The position numbers and the translations under genes were made by a program. Below are positions 1 through 8,829 of a DNA stretch of 64,000 nucleotides, piece by piece. The notes below the pieces were generated by a model. The model searched no databases and was not told the DNA's origin. It saw nothing but the letters and a program-made list of their open reading frames with translations. This DNA comes from Leuconostoc mesenteroides subsp. mesenteroides ATCC 8293 (GTDB lineage: Bacteria; Bacillota; Bacilli; Lactobacillales; Lactobacillaceae): assembly GCF_000014445.1 (NCBI RefSeq), contig NC_008531.1:837001-901000 (forward strand), written 5' to 3'. Numbering within the stretch: the stretch's first letter is position 1; each line of letters begins with the position of its first letter.

Positions 1-1
1 T

Positions 2-751
2 ATCCAGAAAGTAAATTGGACGGCAGACGGTTGGTTACAAATGGCTGACGGCACAAATTTTGCTAAGGAAAATATCGATGGCCCACAACAAGAAGAAGCG
101 ACAATAAAGTATTCTGAAGATATCACGGAGTACTTTAATGAGCCTCATTATGACAAGCGATTTTTATCCCCGTATCGTTTTCAGAACAAAACATGGGTCA
201 ATCATTTGGGAAATACAAATTACTTAAGAATTTATGGCGGCGAGTCACTTTTCTCACAAATGAATCCAAGTATTTTAGCTACACGAGCTACATCGTTCAC
301 TTATTCTCTAGAAACTGAAGTGGAAATTCATCCAGATCATTATTCTGAATCAGCTGGAGCAGGGCTATATTATGATGCTAATAATTGGTTGTATGCAAAT
401 TTATACTGGTCAGAATCATTAAACGCGATAGCATTAGGTTTAACACAAGCAAAGTTGGGTGAGAAAAAAATTTATCAGTATGTTAAGGTGCCTATTTCAA
501 ATGGACACGTTCAAATAAAATTTGTCTATAATTTTGGTGAAGCGACAGTGTTTTATAGAATGTCTACCGACGATGAATGGCTGATATTACTAGAAAATGT
601 TGATGTTAATTATTTATCTGATGAAGGGGTTAATGGTGAAAAAGGTGAAATTGGAGGTTTCACGGGGCTCTTCAACTTCATAGCGGTCACTGATGCACAT
701 CAGCATGATGGTTACGGCGACTTTTCGTTCTATAAAGTGACGAGTCTTTGA
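2..751 (+). CDS. GH43 family beta-xylosidase, C-terminal part (5' truncated by window)
   Basis: The frame is open from base 2, before the first ATG at 41, so this is the last 249 residues of a longer gene that starts outside the window. The visible part reads as the C-terminal beta-sandwich of GH43 beta-xylosidases: an opening TADGWLQMADG-like segment that follows the five-bladed propeller, then the stretch LETEVEIHPDHYSESAGAGL and a YYDANNWLYANLYW segment. In that family this domain packs against the propeller and helps shape the active site. No signal peptide can be judged, and characterised members are usually cytoplasmic, acting on imported xylo-oligosaccharides. The catalytic residues lie upstream and are not visible, so substrate (xylose versus arabinose linkages) cannot be decided. 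A terminator follows at once. The nearby arabinose operon and GH51 gene fit hemicellulose use. Confidence 0.8.
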   Translation: MQKVNWTADGWLQMADGTNFAKENIDGPQQEEATIKYSEDITEYFNEPHYDKRFLSPYRFQNKTWVNHLGNTNYLRIYGGESLFSQMNPSILATRATSFTYSLETEVEIHPDHYSESAGAGLYYDANNWLYANLYWSESLNAIALGLTQAKLGEKKIYQYVKVPISNGHVQIKFVYNFGEATVFYRMSTDDEWLILLENVDVNYLSDEGVNGEKGEIGGFTGLFNFIAVTDAHQHDGYGDFSFYKVTSL

Positions 752-772
752 TGTATTATTTGTTTTAATAAT

Positions 773-806
773 AAATTCCAACATACTAAGTGTGTTGGAA
801 TTTTTA
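773..806 (+). terminator. Rho-independent terminator of the GH43 gene
   Basis: Perfect 11-bp stem, AAATTCCAACA (773-783) with TGTTGGAATTT (793-803), running into a short T tract. It separates the xylosidase gene from azlCD. Confidence 0.8.
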
Positions 807-840
807 TAAGGTGTTATCTAATTATTTGCTAATAAACCTC

Positions 841-869
841 TTAACATTCAAAAACAGATGTGATAGGAT
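841..869 (+). promoter_or_regulatory. Candidate sigma-A promoter of azlCD
   Basis: TTAACA at 841-846, a 17-bp spacer, and TAGGAT at 864-869, about 50 bases before the azlC start. It is inferred from consensus match only. Confidence 0.45.
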
Positions 870-917
870 ATTTATATCGCTTCAACCGACTAAAATTTTA
901 GGAATTGAGAATAATCC

Positions 918-1646
918 ATGTCGTTATCACAACAACAATTGAATGATTTTTGGAGTGGCGTAAAGGCTTCCCTGCCAACCATGCTAGGTTATATTAGTAT
1001 TGGCGCAGCATTTGGAACAATAGCTGGCTCAGAACACTTTACTATTTGGCAAGTCTTTTTGCTGTCAGCGATTTTTTATGCTGGTTCTGGACAGTTTATT
1101 GTTGTTAGTATGCTGGCTGCCAATGCTTCTATTAGCAGTATTGTCATGATGGTTTTTTTGGTTAACTTTCGCATGTTTTTACAATCATTAACGGTTACAC
1201 AGGTTTTTCCACGGCAATCTACAGTATCTAGTTTGCTTATGGGTAGTTTAGTAACTGACGAATCATTTGGCATACTATCTGTGAATATTGCTGCTGGCAA
1301 GGAAAGATCAGTGATGTGGATGCATGGCTTAAATATTGCTTCGTGGGCAACGTGGTGGCTAGCTTGTGTTATTTTTGCAGTAGTTGGCAAAAACATTACT
1401 GATCCTGCAGCATTCGGCTTGGATTTTGCTTTAACGGGAATGTTTGCCGGACTTTGGTTGCTGACAAGCATTTCTATGTTCCAAAATCCGAAGGAAAGCA
1501 AGTTTAAGGTGCTGTCAATTATAATTGTTTCTACGGCTTTGTTATATATACTTATGTATTTCTTTAGCGCAGTTGTGTCTGTATTGATAGCCTCTGTTTT
1601 GGGAAGTTTTTACGCCGTTTTGGTAAATAGAAGTGAGGGTAAGTGA
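918..1646 (+). CDS. azlC: AzlC family branched-chain amino acid exporter, large subunit
   Basis: This 242-residue integral membrane protein has the AzlC features: a conserved N-terminal segment with LPTMLGYISIGAAFGTIAG, the FYAGSGQFIVVSML stretch, and NFRMFLQSLT. About seven hydrophobic segments are visible. AzlC works with the small AzlD protein to export leucine, isoleucine, valine or their analogues (4-azaleucine resistance in Bacillus). The gene is followed with a one-base gap by azlD, and the azlC tail encodes the ribosome site of azlD, so the two are probably translationally coupled. The SD before this ATG is weak (GGAATTGAGA). No adjacent regulator is present. Family assignment is firm, exact substrate is inferred. 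Confidence 0.9.
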   Translation: MSLSQQQLNDFWSGVKASLPTMLGYISIGAAFGTIAGSEHFTIWQVFLLSAIFYAGSGQFIVVSMLAANASISSIVMMVFLVNFRMFLQSLTVTQVFPRQSTVSSLLMGSLVTDESFGILSVNIAAGKERSVMWMHGLNIASWATWWLACVIFAVVGKNITDPAAFGLDFALTGMFAGLWLLTSISMFQNPKESKFKVLSIIIVSTALLYILMYFFSAVVSVLIASVLGSFYAVLVNRSEGK

Positions 1647-1647
1647 T

Positions 1648-1977
1648 ATGAGTGATACGAAATTTTATATCGTCCTTCTAGGTAGTATTATTGTGACACT
1701 TATTCCTAGAGTGATACCTTTTTTTATGGCTAAGTATATTAATTTTCCAGATTGGATGACGACATTTTTAAGGTATTTACCGTTAGCAATGATGACAACA
1801 CTTATGTTTCAAAATATATTTGTTGTTCATGGGTACGGGCATCTGGCGACAGTTAACTTTACTGCTTTAGTAGCATTGTTGCCTGGTTTAATTATTGGTT
1901 ATTTTAGGCGTTCTCTGATGGCTGTAGTTTTATTGAGCGTGCTAGTAATGGCTTTGATGAGATACTTTAATCTATAA
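1648..1977 (+). CDS. azlD: AzlD family branched-chain amino acid exporter, small subunit
   Basis: This 109-residue protein has four hydrophobic segments and the AzlD signature region IPRVIPFFMAKY followed by RYLPLAMMTTLM. It is the partner of AzlC in the two-part exporter. A GTG at 1633 opens the same frame, but its GTGAGGG is better read as the Shine-Dalgarno element of the ATG at 1648 (GAGGG ending 8 bases upstream). With that start the gene begins one base after the azlC stop. Length is usual for AzlD (about 100-110 aa). Confidence 0.9.
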   Translation: MSDTKFYIVLLGSIIVTLIPRVIPFFMAKYINFPDWMTTFLRYLPLAMMTTLMFQNIFVVHGYGHLATVNFTALVALLPGLIIGYFRRSLMAVVLLSVLVMALMRYFNL

Positions 1978-1979
1978 GT

Positions 1980-2009
1980 AAAATTCCATATCAATTTAAG
2001 TGGATTTTG
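1980..2009 (+). terminator. Weak hairpin after azlD
   Basis: AAAATTCCA (1980-1988) can pair with TGGATTTT (2002-2009) with one bulge, but there is no clear T tract after it. It is the only terminator-like structure between azlD and araR. The rest of 1978-2195 shows no clear operator. Confidence 0.3.
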
Positions 2010-2195
2010 GCTGAGTTAATACTACTACTAGTGCCGGTGTGATAAACTCTATATATAGATCAATTTTATTATGGACTACTTTCTAGACACGCAAACACTG
2101 AAAGTACACAATAAAAATATGAGAATTAAAATAAGCATACCAAAAAGGAAACTGAGCGCTGATTATAAAATTTTCATAGCGCATTTTTATTAAAT

Positions 2196-3275
2196 ATGGC
2201 AAATAAATATGAAATTGTTAAAAAAGACATTTTAGAAAAAATATTGAGCGGAGAATACGATAAAAATCAACAGCTGCCAACAGAGAGCGAAATGATGACA
2301 GCATTTTCTGTCAGCCGTTATACCGTACGACGTGCTATTTCTGATTTAGAAAATGAAAAGTATGTTTATCGTGTGCAAGGTGGCGGTTCGTTTGTGGCTG
2401 ATTGGTCGGCTGCAAAAAAATATGAGGAAATTCCCAAAGTAATTGGTATCTTATCTACTCATGTGGCATCTTATATTTTTCCAGCAATTATTGATGGTGC
2501 TGATCAAGTGCTATCTGAAAATGGATTTTCGCTTATTTTGGCTAACACCCATAACGACCCAAAACGTGAACGCACAGCATTAACAAATTTGATGAGCCAA
2601 AATTTGGGTGGATTAATCATTGAACCAACACAAAGTGCCATCGATACACCTAATATTGATTTGTATCAAAAAATTGCGCAACTAAATATTCCGATGGTTT
2701 TCATTAATGCATCATACAATAATTTTGAAGGTACCACGTTGGTCAGTGATGATAAAAATGCAATCTATCAGGTAACGGAATATTTGATTAAACGCGGACA
2801 TAAAAGAATCACAGGTGTATTTCAAGTTTCTGATGTTCAAGGTATTCATCGTTTGAATGGCTTTCTTCAGTCGTATCAGAACCATCCGAATATCTTACCA
2901 GAGAGTTCCTCGATCATGTATAAATCTGATGAAGTGAATGAAGCACTTCAAAATATGCGTGAATTGTTGGTGAAAAATCCAGATCAGAGGCCCACAGCCG
3001 TCATCGCGTATAATGATCAATTAGCGATACGCATTGTCGATTTGATTCATGAGGTGGGGCTTAAAGTACCACAAGATATCTCCGTGATTGGTTTTGATGA
3101 TTTCCAATTATCACAATATTTGTCTCCTAGGTTGACAACGGTGTCACATGCTAAAGAGAAAATGGGACAAGATGCAGCAAGGTTGCTGTTACAGAAAATC
3201 AAACATCATAAGGTTGAGTCGATTGTCTATCATTCTCAATTGATTGAAAGAGAATCAGTAAGTGATATTAGTTAA
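2196..3275 (+). CDS. araR: AraR-type arabinose repressor (GntR DNA-binding domain, LacI-type effector domain)
   Basis: The 359-residue protein joins an N-terminal GntR winged helix (about 1-70; NKYEIVKKDILEKILSGEY, then QLPTESEMMTAFSVSRYTVR) to a LacI/GalR periplasmic-binding-like domain (about 80-355, with VIGFDDFQLSQYLSPRLTTV near the end). This chimera is the hallmark of Bacillus AraR, which represses arabinose genes and releases DNA on binding L-arabinose. It sits directly upstream of araA in the same direction but is separated from it by a strong terminator, so it is its own unit. The ATG at 2196 is chosen because it begins the conserved NKYE segment, although no good SD precedes it: the nearest AAAAGGA lies about 45 bases upstream, before a short AGCGC-containing hairpin. 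Confidence 0.93.
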   Translation: MANKYEIVKKDILEKILSGEYDKNQQLPTESEMMTAFSVSRYTVRRAISDLENEKYVYRVQGGGSFVADWSAAKKYEEIPKVIGILSTHVASYIFPAIIDGADQVLSENGFSLILANTHNDPKRERTALTNLMSQNLGGLIIEPTQSAIDTPNIDLYQKIAQLNIPMVFINASYNNFEGTTLVSDDKNAIYQVTEYLIKRGHKRITGVFQVSDVQGIHRLNGFLQSYQNHPNILPESSSIMYKSDEVNEALQNMRELLVKNPDQRPTAVIAYNDQLAIRIVDLIHEVGLKVPQDISVIGFDDFQLSQYLSPRLTTVSHAKEKMGQDAARLLLQKIKHHKVESIVYHSQLIERESVSDIS

Positions 3276-3292
3276 ATTAAACGGCTAAAATA

Positions 3293-3328
3293 AAGCTAAC
3301 TAGAATCTATCTTCTAGTTAGCTTTTTT
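3293..3328 (+). terminator. Terminator of araR
   Basis: Perfect 13-bp stem AAGCTAACTAGAA (3293-3305) with TTCTAGTTAGCTT (3312-3324), 6-base loop and T tract. It isolates araR from the araA promoter. Confidence 0.92.
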
Positions 3329-3340
3329 GTGTTTTTAAAA

Positions 3341-3360
3341 ATAAGTTATCGTATAAAAAT
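3341..3360 (+). promoter_or_regulatory. Possible second AraR operator (degenerate)
   Basis: AAGTTATCGTATAAAAAT in this stretch is a looser version of the AraR-like box centred near 3379. The two centres are about 29-30 bp apart, close to three helical turns. AraR binding paired sites is known in Bacillus; assignment here is inference from similarity. Confidence 0.35.
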
Positions 3361-3368
3361 ATATTTAT

Positions 3369-3397
3369 TTGACTTATACGGACAAATGTTTTATAGT
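3369..3397 (+). promoter_or_regulatory. Promoter of the araA operon
   Basis: TTGACT (3369-3374), a 17-bp spacer and TATAGT (3392-3397) form a near-consensus sigma-A promoter. The AraR-like box lies inside it and a cre lies just downstream, so both would block initiation or early elongation. Confidence 0.8.
3372..3387 (+). promoter_or_regulatory. AraR operator in the araA promoter
   Basis: ACTTATACGGACAAAT; its complement, ATTTGTCCGTATAAGT, is very like the Bacillus AraR boxes as I recall them (ATTTGTCCGTACATTT type). It fills the spacer between -35 and -10, a repressor position. Confidence 0.7.
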
Positions 3398-3401
3398 TTG
3401 T

Positions 3402-3416
3402 TTGTAAGCGTTTCCA
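3402..3416 (+). promoter_or_regulatory. cre site for CcpA at araA
   Basis: TTGTAAGCGTTTCCA fits the cre consensus WTGNAANCGNWNNCW at every position. It begins 5 bases after the -10 box, which would give catabolite repression of the arabinose operon. Confidence 0.75.
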
Positions 3417-3505
3417 AAAAATGATTATTCTAGATAGTATTGTTTGATTCCGAGTCGCTTCAAAATAACTAATGTCGCTACAAGTACAAATACAGAGGAT
3501 GAAAA

Positions 3506-4930
3506 ATGGCTGATATAAAAGATTACAAGTTTTGGTTTGTGACAGGATCTCAATTTCTGTACGGTCCTGAAGTACTGAAACAAGTTGAAGAAGATTCAAA
3601 AAAAATTATTGAAAAGTTAAATGAATCAGGTAATTTACCTTATCCAATTGAATTTAAAACTGTTGGTGTGACAGCTGAAAACATTACTGAAGCAATGAAA
3701 GAAGCAAATTATGATGACTCTGTTGCTGGTGTTATCACATGGGCACATACATTTTCACCAGCTAAAAACTGGATTCGTGGCACGCAATTGCTCAACAAAC
3801 CATTGCTCCATTTGGCAACCCAAATGTTGAACAATATTCCATACGATTCAATTGATTTTGATTATATGAACTTAAATCAGTCAGCACATGGTGACCGTGA
3901 ATATGCATTTATCAATGCTAGGCTTCGATTGAATAATAAAATTGTCTTTGGACACTGGGCTGATGAAGCCGTTCAAGTACAAATCGGCAAGTGGATGGAT
4001 GTTGCGGTTGCTTACGAAGAAAGTTTCAAAATTAAAGTAGTTACTTTTGCTGATAAGATGCGTAATGTTGCGGTAACTGATGGTGACAAAATCGAAGCGC
4101 AAATTAAATTTGGCTGGACGGTTGACTATTGGGGTGTTGGCGACTTAGTGACGTATGTTAACGCAATTGATGATGCTGATATTGATAATCTATATATCGA
4201 ACTTCAAGATAAGTATGACTTTGTTGCTGGGCAAAATGATTCTGAAAAATATGAACATAATGTGAAATATCAATTACGCGAATACCTTGGTATCAAGAGA
4301 TTTTTGACTGATAAAGGTTATTCGGCTTTCACCACTAATTTTGAAGACTTAGTTGGCCTTGAACAATTGCCTGGTTTGGCAGCACAGCTTTTGATGGCAG
4401 ATGGATTTGGATTTGCCGGTGAAGGGGACTGGAAGACGGCAGCCTTAACACGTTTGTTAAAAATTGTGTCACATAATCAAGCGACAGCATTTATGGAAGA
4501 CTACACTTTGGATTTGAGACAAGGTCACGAAGCAATTCTCGGATCACATATGCTCGAAGTGGATCCAACGATAGCATCAGATAAACCACGTGTTGAGGTG
4601 CATCCTCTTGGAATTGGTGGTAAAGAAGATCCCGCTCGTTTGGTCTTTAGTGGACGTACTGGTGATGCTGTTGATGTGACAATTTCTGATTTTGGTGATG
4701 AGTTTAAGCTAATTAGCTATGATGTCACAGGAAATAAACCAGAAGCTGAAACACCATATCTACCAGTTGCTAAGCAATTATGGACACCAAAGGCTGGTTT
4801 GAAAGCGGGTGCAGAAGGTTGGTTAACAGTGGGTGGCGGACATCACACAACATTGAGTTTCTCTGTTGATTCTGAACAGCTGACAGATTTGGCCAACTTA
4901 TTCGGTGTCACATATGTAGATATTAAGTAA
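3506..4930 (+). CDS. araA: L-arabinose isomerase
   Basis: AraA converts L-arabinose to L-ribulose in the cytoplasm, the first step of the pathway. The 474-residue length is standard. Residues known to bind the metal and act in catalysis are recognisable: Glu in [13 protein letters not shown], Glu in HMLEVDPTI, His in [10 protein letters not shown], and His in the C-terminal [10 protein letters not shown]. The ATG at 3506 follows a GAGGATG ribosome site. It is the first gene of the unit araA-symporter-araB-araD, behind a promoter with AraR-like and cre sites. Spacing to the next gene is 11 bases. Confidence 0.97.
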   Translation: MADIKDYKFWFVTGSQFLYGPEVLKQVEEDSKKIIEKLNESGNLPYPIEFKTVGVTAENITEAMKEANYDDSVAGVITWAHTFSPAKNWIRGTQLLNKPLLHLATQMLNNIPYDSIDFDYMNLNQSAHGDREYAFINARLRLNNKIVFGHWADEAVQVQIGKWMDVAVAYEESFKIKVVTFADKMRNVAVTDGDKIEAQIKFGWTVDYWGVGDLVTYVNAIDDADIDNLYIELQDKYDFVAGQNDSEKYEHNVKYQLREYLGIKRFLTDKGYSAFTTNFEDLVGLEQLPGLAAQLLMADGFGFAGEGDWKTAALTRLLKIVSHNQATAFMEDYTLDLRQGHEAILGSHMLEVDPTIASDKPRVEVHPLGIGGKEDPARLVFSGRTGDAVDVTISDFGDEFKLISYDVTGNKPEAETPYLPVAKQLWTPKAGLKAGAEGWLTVGGGHHTTLSFSVDSEQLTDLANLFGVTYVDIK

Positions 4931-4941
4931 AGGGCATAATC

Positions 4942-6321
4942 ATGGAAAATGGATCCACAAAAAGAATCGCCAGTTCATTTATATATTTCTTTGGTGCATT
5001 TGGCGGCATTTTATTTGGTTACGATATTGGCGTTATGACTGGCGCTTTACCATTTTTACAAAAAGACTGGCATCTAACAGATGCAGGAACTATCGGTTGG
5101 ATCACTTCAACCCTTATGTTAGGAGCAATTCTTGGCGGCGCATTAGCTGGACAACTGTCAGATAGATTAGGTCGTCGTCGAATGATACTGGCTTCATCAT
5201 TTATCTTTGCAGTTGGTGCAATTATGGCTGGTGTTTCTCCAAATAATGGGGTGGTGTGGTTATTAATTGCTCGCTTCCTCTTGGGCTTAGCAGTTGGTGC
5301 AGCTTCGGCATTAGTACCTTCATATATGTCCGAAATGGCACCTGCCAAAAATAGAGGTCGGCTATCCGGGTTGAATCAGCTGATGATTGTTTCTGGAATG
5401 CTTTTATCATATATCGTTGACTATTTGCTACAAGGCTTGCCGCATACGATTGCTTGGCGATTAATGCTTGGATTAGCAGCTGTGCCGGCAATCATACTTT
5501 TCGTTGGTGTTCTTCGTTTACCTGAGTCACCACGATTTTTAGTGAAAACGCACAAATTAGCCGAAGCACGACAAGTGTTAACTTATATTCGTACTGCCAG
5601 TGAAGTGGATCCAGAGCTAGAAGACATACAAAATACTGTAGCAATTGAGTCCGGTGCGCAAAAAAATATTACTTTAAGTACATTATTTTCCAGTAAGTAT
5701 CGATATTTAGTCACCGCGGGTATTGGTGTGGCAGCTTTCCAACAGTTTATGGGTGCCAACGCAATATTTTACTACATTCCGTTGATTGTTGAAAAAGCAA
5801 GTGGACAAGCTGCGTCAAGCGCATTACTATGGCCAATCGTACAAGGTGTGATACTTGTCCTAGGCGCGTTGTTGTATATGGTAATAGCAGACAAGTTCAA
5901 ACGGCGTACGCTACTGATGGTCGGTGGAACCGTAATGGCATTGTCATTCTTAATGCCATCAGCACTCAATGCATTGGTGGGTGCAGACAAGTTTCCACCT
6001 ATGCTGATAGTGGTATTTCTGTCAATATTTGTTGCTTTCTATTCATTCACTTGGGCACCACTCACCTGGGTATTAGTTGGTGAGGTATTTCCGCTAGCAA
6101 TTCGCGGTCGTGCTAGTGGATTGGCATCGTCATTTAATTGGCTTGGTTCCTTTGCTGTAGGGTTATTATTTCCTATCATGACGGCTGCCATGCCGCAAGC
6201 AACGGTATTTGCTATCTTTGGTGTAATTTCAATCATCGCCGTCTTATTTATTAAGTTTGCCGTACCCGAAACTCATGGCAGAACGCTTGAAGAAATAGAA
6301 GCGCAAGGAACAAACCATTAA
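4942..6321 (+). CDS. Sugar/H+ symporter of the sugar porter family, probably arabinose
   Basis: This 459-residue protein has 12 predicted membrane segments and the major facilitator sugar porter signatures: FGGILFGYDIGVMTGAL in TM1, DRLGRRRM between TM2 and TM3, PESPRFL after TM6, and PETHGRTLEEIE at the C-terminus. It lies 11 bases after araA and before araB, so L-arabinose is the likely substrate (AraE/AraP role). Proton coupling is known for the family. Related porters also carry xylose, galactose or inositol, so transport of other pentoses is possible. A 98-base gap follows before araB, but no terminator is evident. Confidence 0.88.
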   Translation: MENGSTKRIASSFIYFFGAFGGILFGYDIGVMTGALPFLQKDWHLTDAGTIGWITSTLMLGAILGGALAGQLSDRLGRRRMILASSFIFAVGAIMAGVSPNNGVVWLLIARFLLGLAVGAASALVPSYMSEMAPAKNRGRLSGLNQLMIVSGMLLSYIVDYLLQGLPHTIAWRLMLGLAAVPAIILFVGVLRLPESPRFLVKTHKLAEARQVLTYIRTASEVDPELEDIQNTVAIESGAQKNITLSTLFSSKYRYLVTAGIGVAAFQQFMGANAIFYYIPLIVEKASGQAASSALLWPIVQGVILVLGALLYMVIADKFKRRTLLMVGGTVMALSFLMPSALNALVGADKFPPMLIVVFLSIFVAFYSFTWAPLTWVLVGEVFPLAIRGRASGLASSFNWLGSFAVGLLFPIMTAAMPQATVFAIFGVISIIAVLFIKFAVPETHGRTLEEIEAQGTNH

Positions 6322-6419
6322 AGAGTATTCGATAGATAAACTGGTTCAGTTGAAATAGGGAAATCGCAGAGCGGGCATCTTGTACTGGTTGGCGTTTTTC
6401 CATAAAGGAGAGCATATTT

Positions 6420-8039
6420 ATGGCAGATGAAAAAATAGAACAAGCGATTAAAAATGGTGAAGTTGCACTTGGTGTTGAATTTGGTTCGACGACGGTAAAG
6501 GCAATCTTAACAACTGAAGATTTCAAAACAATTGCTTCAGGTAGCTATGAATGGGATAACAGTTTGCAAGATGGGCTGTGGACATATGCGATAGATGATA
6601 TTTGGCTGGGATTGCAAACAGCTTATAGGAATCTTAGAAAGAAAGTATCTGTCGATTACAATGTTGAGATAAAACAGATTAACGCCATGGGATTTTCAGC
6701 GATGATGCATGGTTATCTAGCATTTGATAAGAATAATGAATTATTGGTCCCTTTTCGTACATGGCGTAATGCCATCACTGAAGAGGCATCGCTAGAATTG
6801 ACAAAATTATTTGAATTTAATATTCCACAACGTTGGAGTGTTGCCCATCTTTATCAAGCTATTTTGAACCAAGAGACCCATGTCAAAAACATTGAATTTT
6901 TAACAACCTTGGCAGGCTACGTTCATTGGCAATTGACTGATCAAAAAGTTATAGGTATCGGTGACGCTTCTGGAATGTTCCCAATTGATGAGAAAACTGG
7001 GAGCTACAGTCAGCGCATGCTGAGCCAGTTTGATTCTTTGAAGTCTGTCCAACAATATAATTGGCACATTCAAGACTTACTACCAAAGCCATTAACAGCT
7101 GGTGAGGTTGGTGGGTACTTAACAGAGAAAGGGGCGAGGTTACTTGACCCTAGTGGCAATTTATCAGCAGGAGCAACTATTGCACCTCCGGAAGGAGATG
7201 CAGGAACGGGTATGGTGTCAACTAACAGTGTTAAAAAACGTTCTGGAAATATTTCAGTAGGTACATCAATTTTTTCTATGATTGTACTAGAAAAAAGTTT
7301 ACAGCACGTTTATACAAATATTGATATAGTGACAACGCCTACCGGCTCGCCAGTAGCAATGGTTCATGCCAATAACTCAGCATCTGATTTGAGTGCGTGG
7401 GTCAAACTATTTTCGCAATTTGCTAAGATGATTGGCAGTAATATTTCTACCAGTGAATTATACCAAGCACTTTTTAATACCGCGTTGACGGAAGCAGAAC
7501 CAGATGCTGGTGGTCTGTCTGGTTACGGTTATTATTCTGGTGAGAATATTACCGCGGTCCCAGAAGGACGGCCATTATTAGTGCGACAGCCAGATTCTGA
7601 ATTTACTATTGGTAATTTGATGAGATTTCATTTTTTCACAGCATTTGGTGCTATTAAAATCGGTATGCGTATTCTATCTGACGAAAAAGTTTTGACAGAC
7701 AATATCGTGGCGCAAGGAGGTGTCTTCAAAACGCCCATTGTGGCACAAAAATTATTAGCCGCAGCACTAAATACCGATATTACCGTAATGAAAACAGCAG
7801 GTGAAGGTGGCCCATGGGGAATGGCCGTGTTGTCTTTGTACACGATAAATAAAAAAACAACTCAAACTTTGGATGATTTTTTGGATAATAATGTGTTTAT
7901 CAATGAAAAATACGAAACCTTATCTCCTGAACCTGAAGATGTTCAAGGATTTGAACAGTTTATGGAGCGATATGTCGCAGGGCTAGATATTGAATTGACA
8001 GCGATTAAAACATTGCCATCAAAAAAAGAGAAGGAGTAA
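6420..8039 (+). CDS. araB: L-ribulokinase (FGGY family)
   Basis: The 539-residue FGGY-family kinase phosphorylates L-ribulose to L-ribulose 5-phosphate with ATP. The N-terminal ATPase loop is visible in ALGVEFGSTTVKAIL, substrate-binding segments follow (MMHGYLAFD, VPFRTWRN), the catalytic Asp is in EGDAGTGMV (Asp260), and the C-terminal adenosine-binding region is in TAGEGGPWGMAVL. It resembles the Lactobacillus plantarum type of AraB rather than the E. coli type, as I recall them. The start has a good site, AAAGGAGAG, 8 bases before the ATG. It ends 5 bases before araD. Confidence 0.92.
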   Translation: MADEKIEQAIKNGEVALGVEFGSTTVKAILTTEDFKTIASGSYEWDNSLQDGLWTYAIDDIWLGLQTAYRNLRKKVSVDYNVEIKQINAMGFSAMMHGYLAFDKNNELLVPFRTWRNAITEEASLELTKLFEFNIPQRWSVAHLYQAILNQETHVKNIEFLTTLAGYVHWQLTDQKVIGIGDASGMFPIDEKTGSYSQRMLSQFDSLKSVQQYNWHIQDLLPKPLTAGEVGGYLTEKGARLLDPSGNLSAGATIAPPEGDAGTGMVSTNSVKKRSGNISVGTSIFSMIVLEKSLQHVYTNIDIVTTPTGSPVAMVHANNSASDLSAWVKLFSQFAKMIGSNISTSELYQALFNTALTEAEPDAGGLSGYGYYSGENITAVPEGRPLLVRQPDSEFTIGNLMRFHFFTAFGAIKIGMRILSDEKVLTDNIVAQGGVFKTPIVAQKLLAAALNTDITVMKTAGEGGPWGMAVLSLYTINKKTTQTLDDFLDNNVFINEKYETLSPEPEDVQGFEQFMERYVAGLDIELTAIKTLPSKKEKE

Positions 8040-8044
8040 ACGTT

Positions 8045-8749
8045 ATGTTAGAAGATTTGAAAAAAGAAGTTTACGAAGCTAACATGGCTTTGCCAGCTAA
8101 TAATTTAGTGACTTTAACTTGGGGAAATGTTTCCCAAGTTGATCGCGAGAAAGGGGTTTTTGTAATTAAGCCTAGTGGTGTTGATTATAATGACCTCAAG
8201 CCTGAAGACATGGTGGTTGTTAGTTTAGATGGGCATGTTGTGGAAGGAAATTTGAATCCTTCTACAGATACCCCAACCCATGCATTTTTGTACCGACATT
8301 GGACTGATTTGGGTGGAATCGTTCACACCCATTCAAAATGGGCTGTTGCCTTTGCTCAAGCAGGAATACCAGTTCCTGCTGCTGGAACAACCCATGCGGA
8401 CACATTTTATGGGGATGTTCCAGTCGCTCGGCGTTTGACTAAAAATGAAGTAGATAGTGAGTACGAACTAAATACTGGGAAATCAATTGTACGCGCGTTT
8501 GAAAGTGAAGATATTGATCCCATGGCAGTTCCGGGTGTTTTGACGAATGATCATGGACCATTTACATGGGGGAAAGATGCTATGGATGCGGTTCATAATG
8601 CTATAGTTTTGGATGTTGTAGCTGAAATTGATTATCATACTATGAGCCTTAATCCTTCGCAAGATATTCACGTACCACAATATTTGTTAGACCGTCATTA
8701 CTATAGAAAACACGGTGTAAACGCATATTACGGACAAAATACTCATTGA
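8045..8749 (+). CDS. araD: L-ribulose-5-phosphate 4-epimerase
   Basis: AraD epimerises L-ribulose 5-phosphate to D-xylulose 5-phosphate, which heterofermentative bacteria cleave by phosphoketolase. The 234 residues carry the class II aldolase-type zinc site (HTHSKWAVAFAQ, and a third His in LTNDHGPFTW). The N-terminus has the substrate loop LTWGNVSQVDRE. GAAGGAG precedes the ATG. It is the last gene of the ara unit and is followed by a hairpin terminator. Confidence 0.96.
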   Translation: MLEDLKKEVYEANMALPANNLVTLTWGNVSQVDREKGVFVIKPSGVDYNDLKPEDMVVVSLDGHVVEGNLNPSTDTPTHAFLYRHWTDLGGIVHTHSKWAVAFAQAGIPVPAAGTTHADTFYGDVPVARRLTKNEVDSEYELNTGKSIVRAFESEDIDPMAVPGVLTNDHGPFTWGKDAMDAVHNAIVLDVVAEIDYHTMSLNPSQDIHVPQYLLDRHYYRKHGVNAYYGQNTH

Positions 8750-8780
8750 AATATAATTTATTAAGATAGTTAAAGTTAAT

Positions 8781-8816
8781 AAAAAAGAGTCCTTGATTTT
8801 TCAAGAGCTCTTTTTA
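8781..8816. terminator. Terminator between araD and the convergent rgg-like gene
   Basis: AAAAAGAG-CCTTGA pairs with TCAAG-CTCTTTTT with small bulges, and both strands end in T runs. It can serve araD and the minus-strand gene ending at 8830. Confidence 0.75.
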
Positions 8817-8829
8817 CATGTTAATCGTG

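Noticed and set aside
1076..1501. 141-aa minus-strand ORF inside azlC
   Set aside because: Fully overlaps a well-supported membrane protein gene and shows no recognisable motif.
3318..3599. 93-aa minus-strand ORF over the araA promoter
   Set aside because: It covers the promoter, operator and cre of araA and the araA 5' end; no ribosome site or homology seen.
5222..5491. Minus-strand ORFs inside the arabinose symporter gene
   Set aside because: Shadow frames of a conserved coding sequence.
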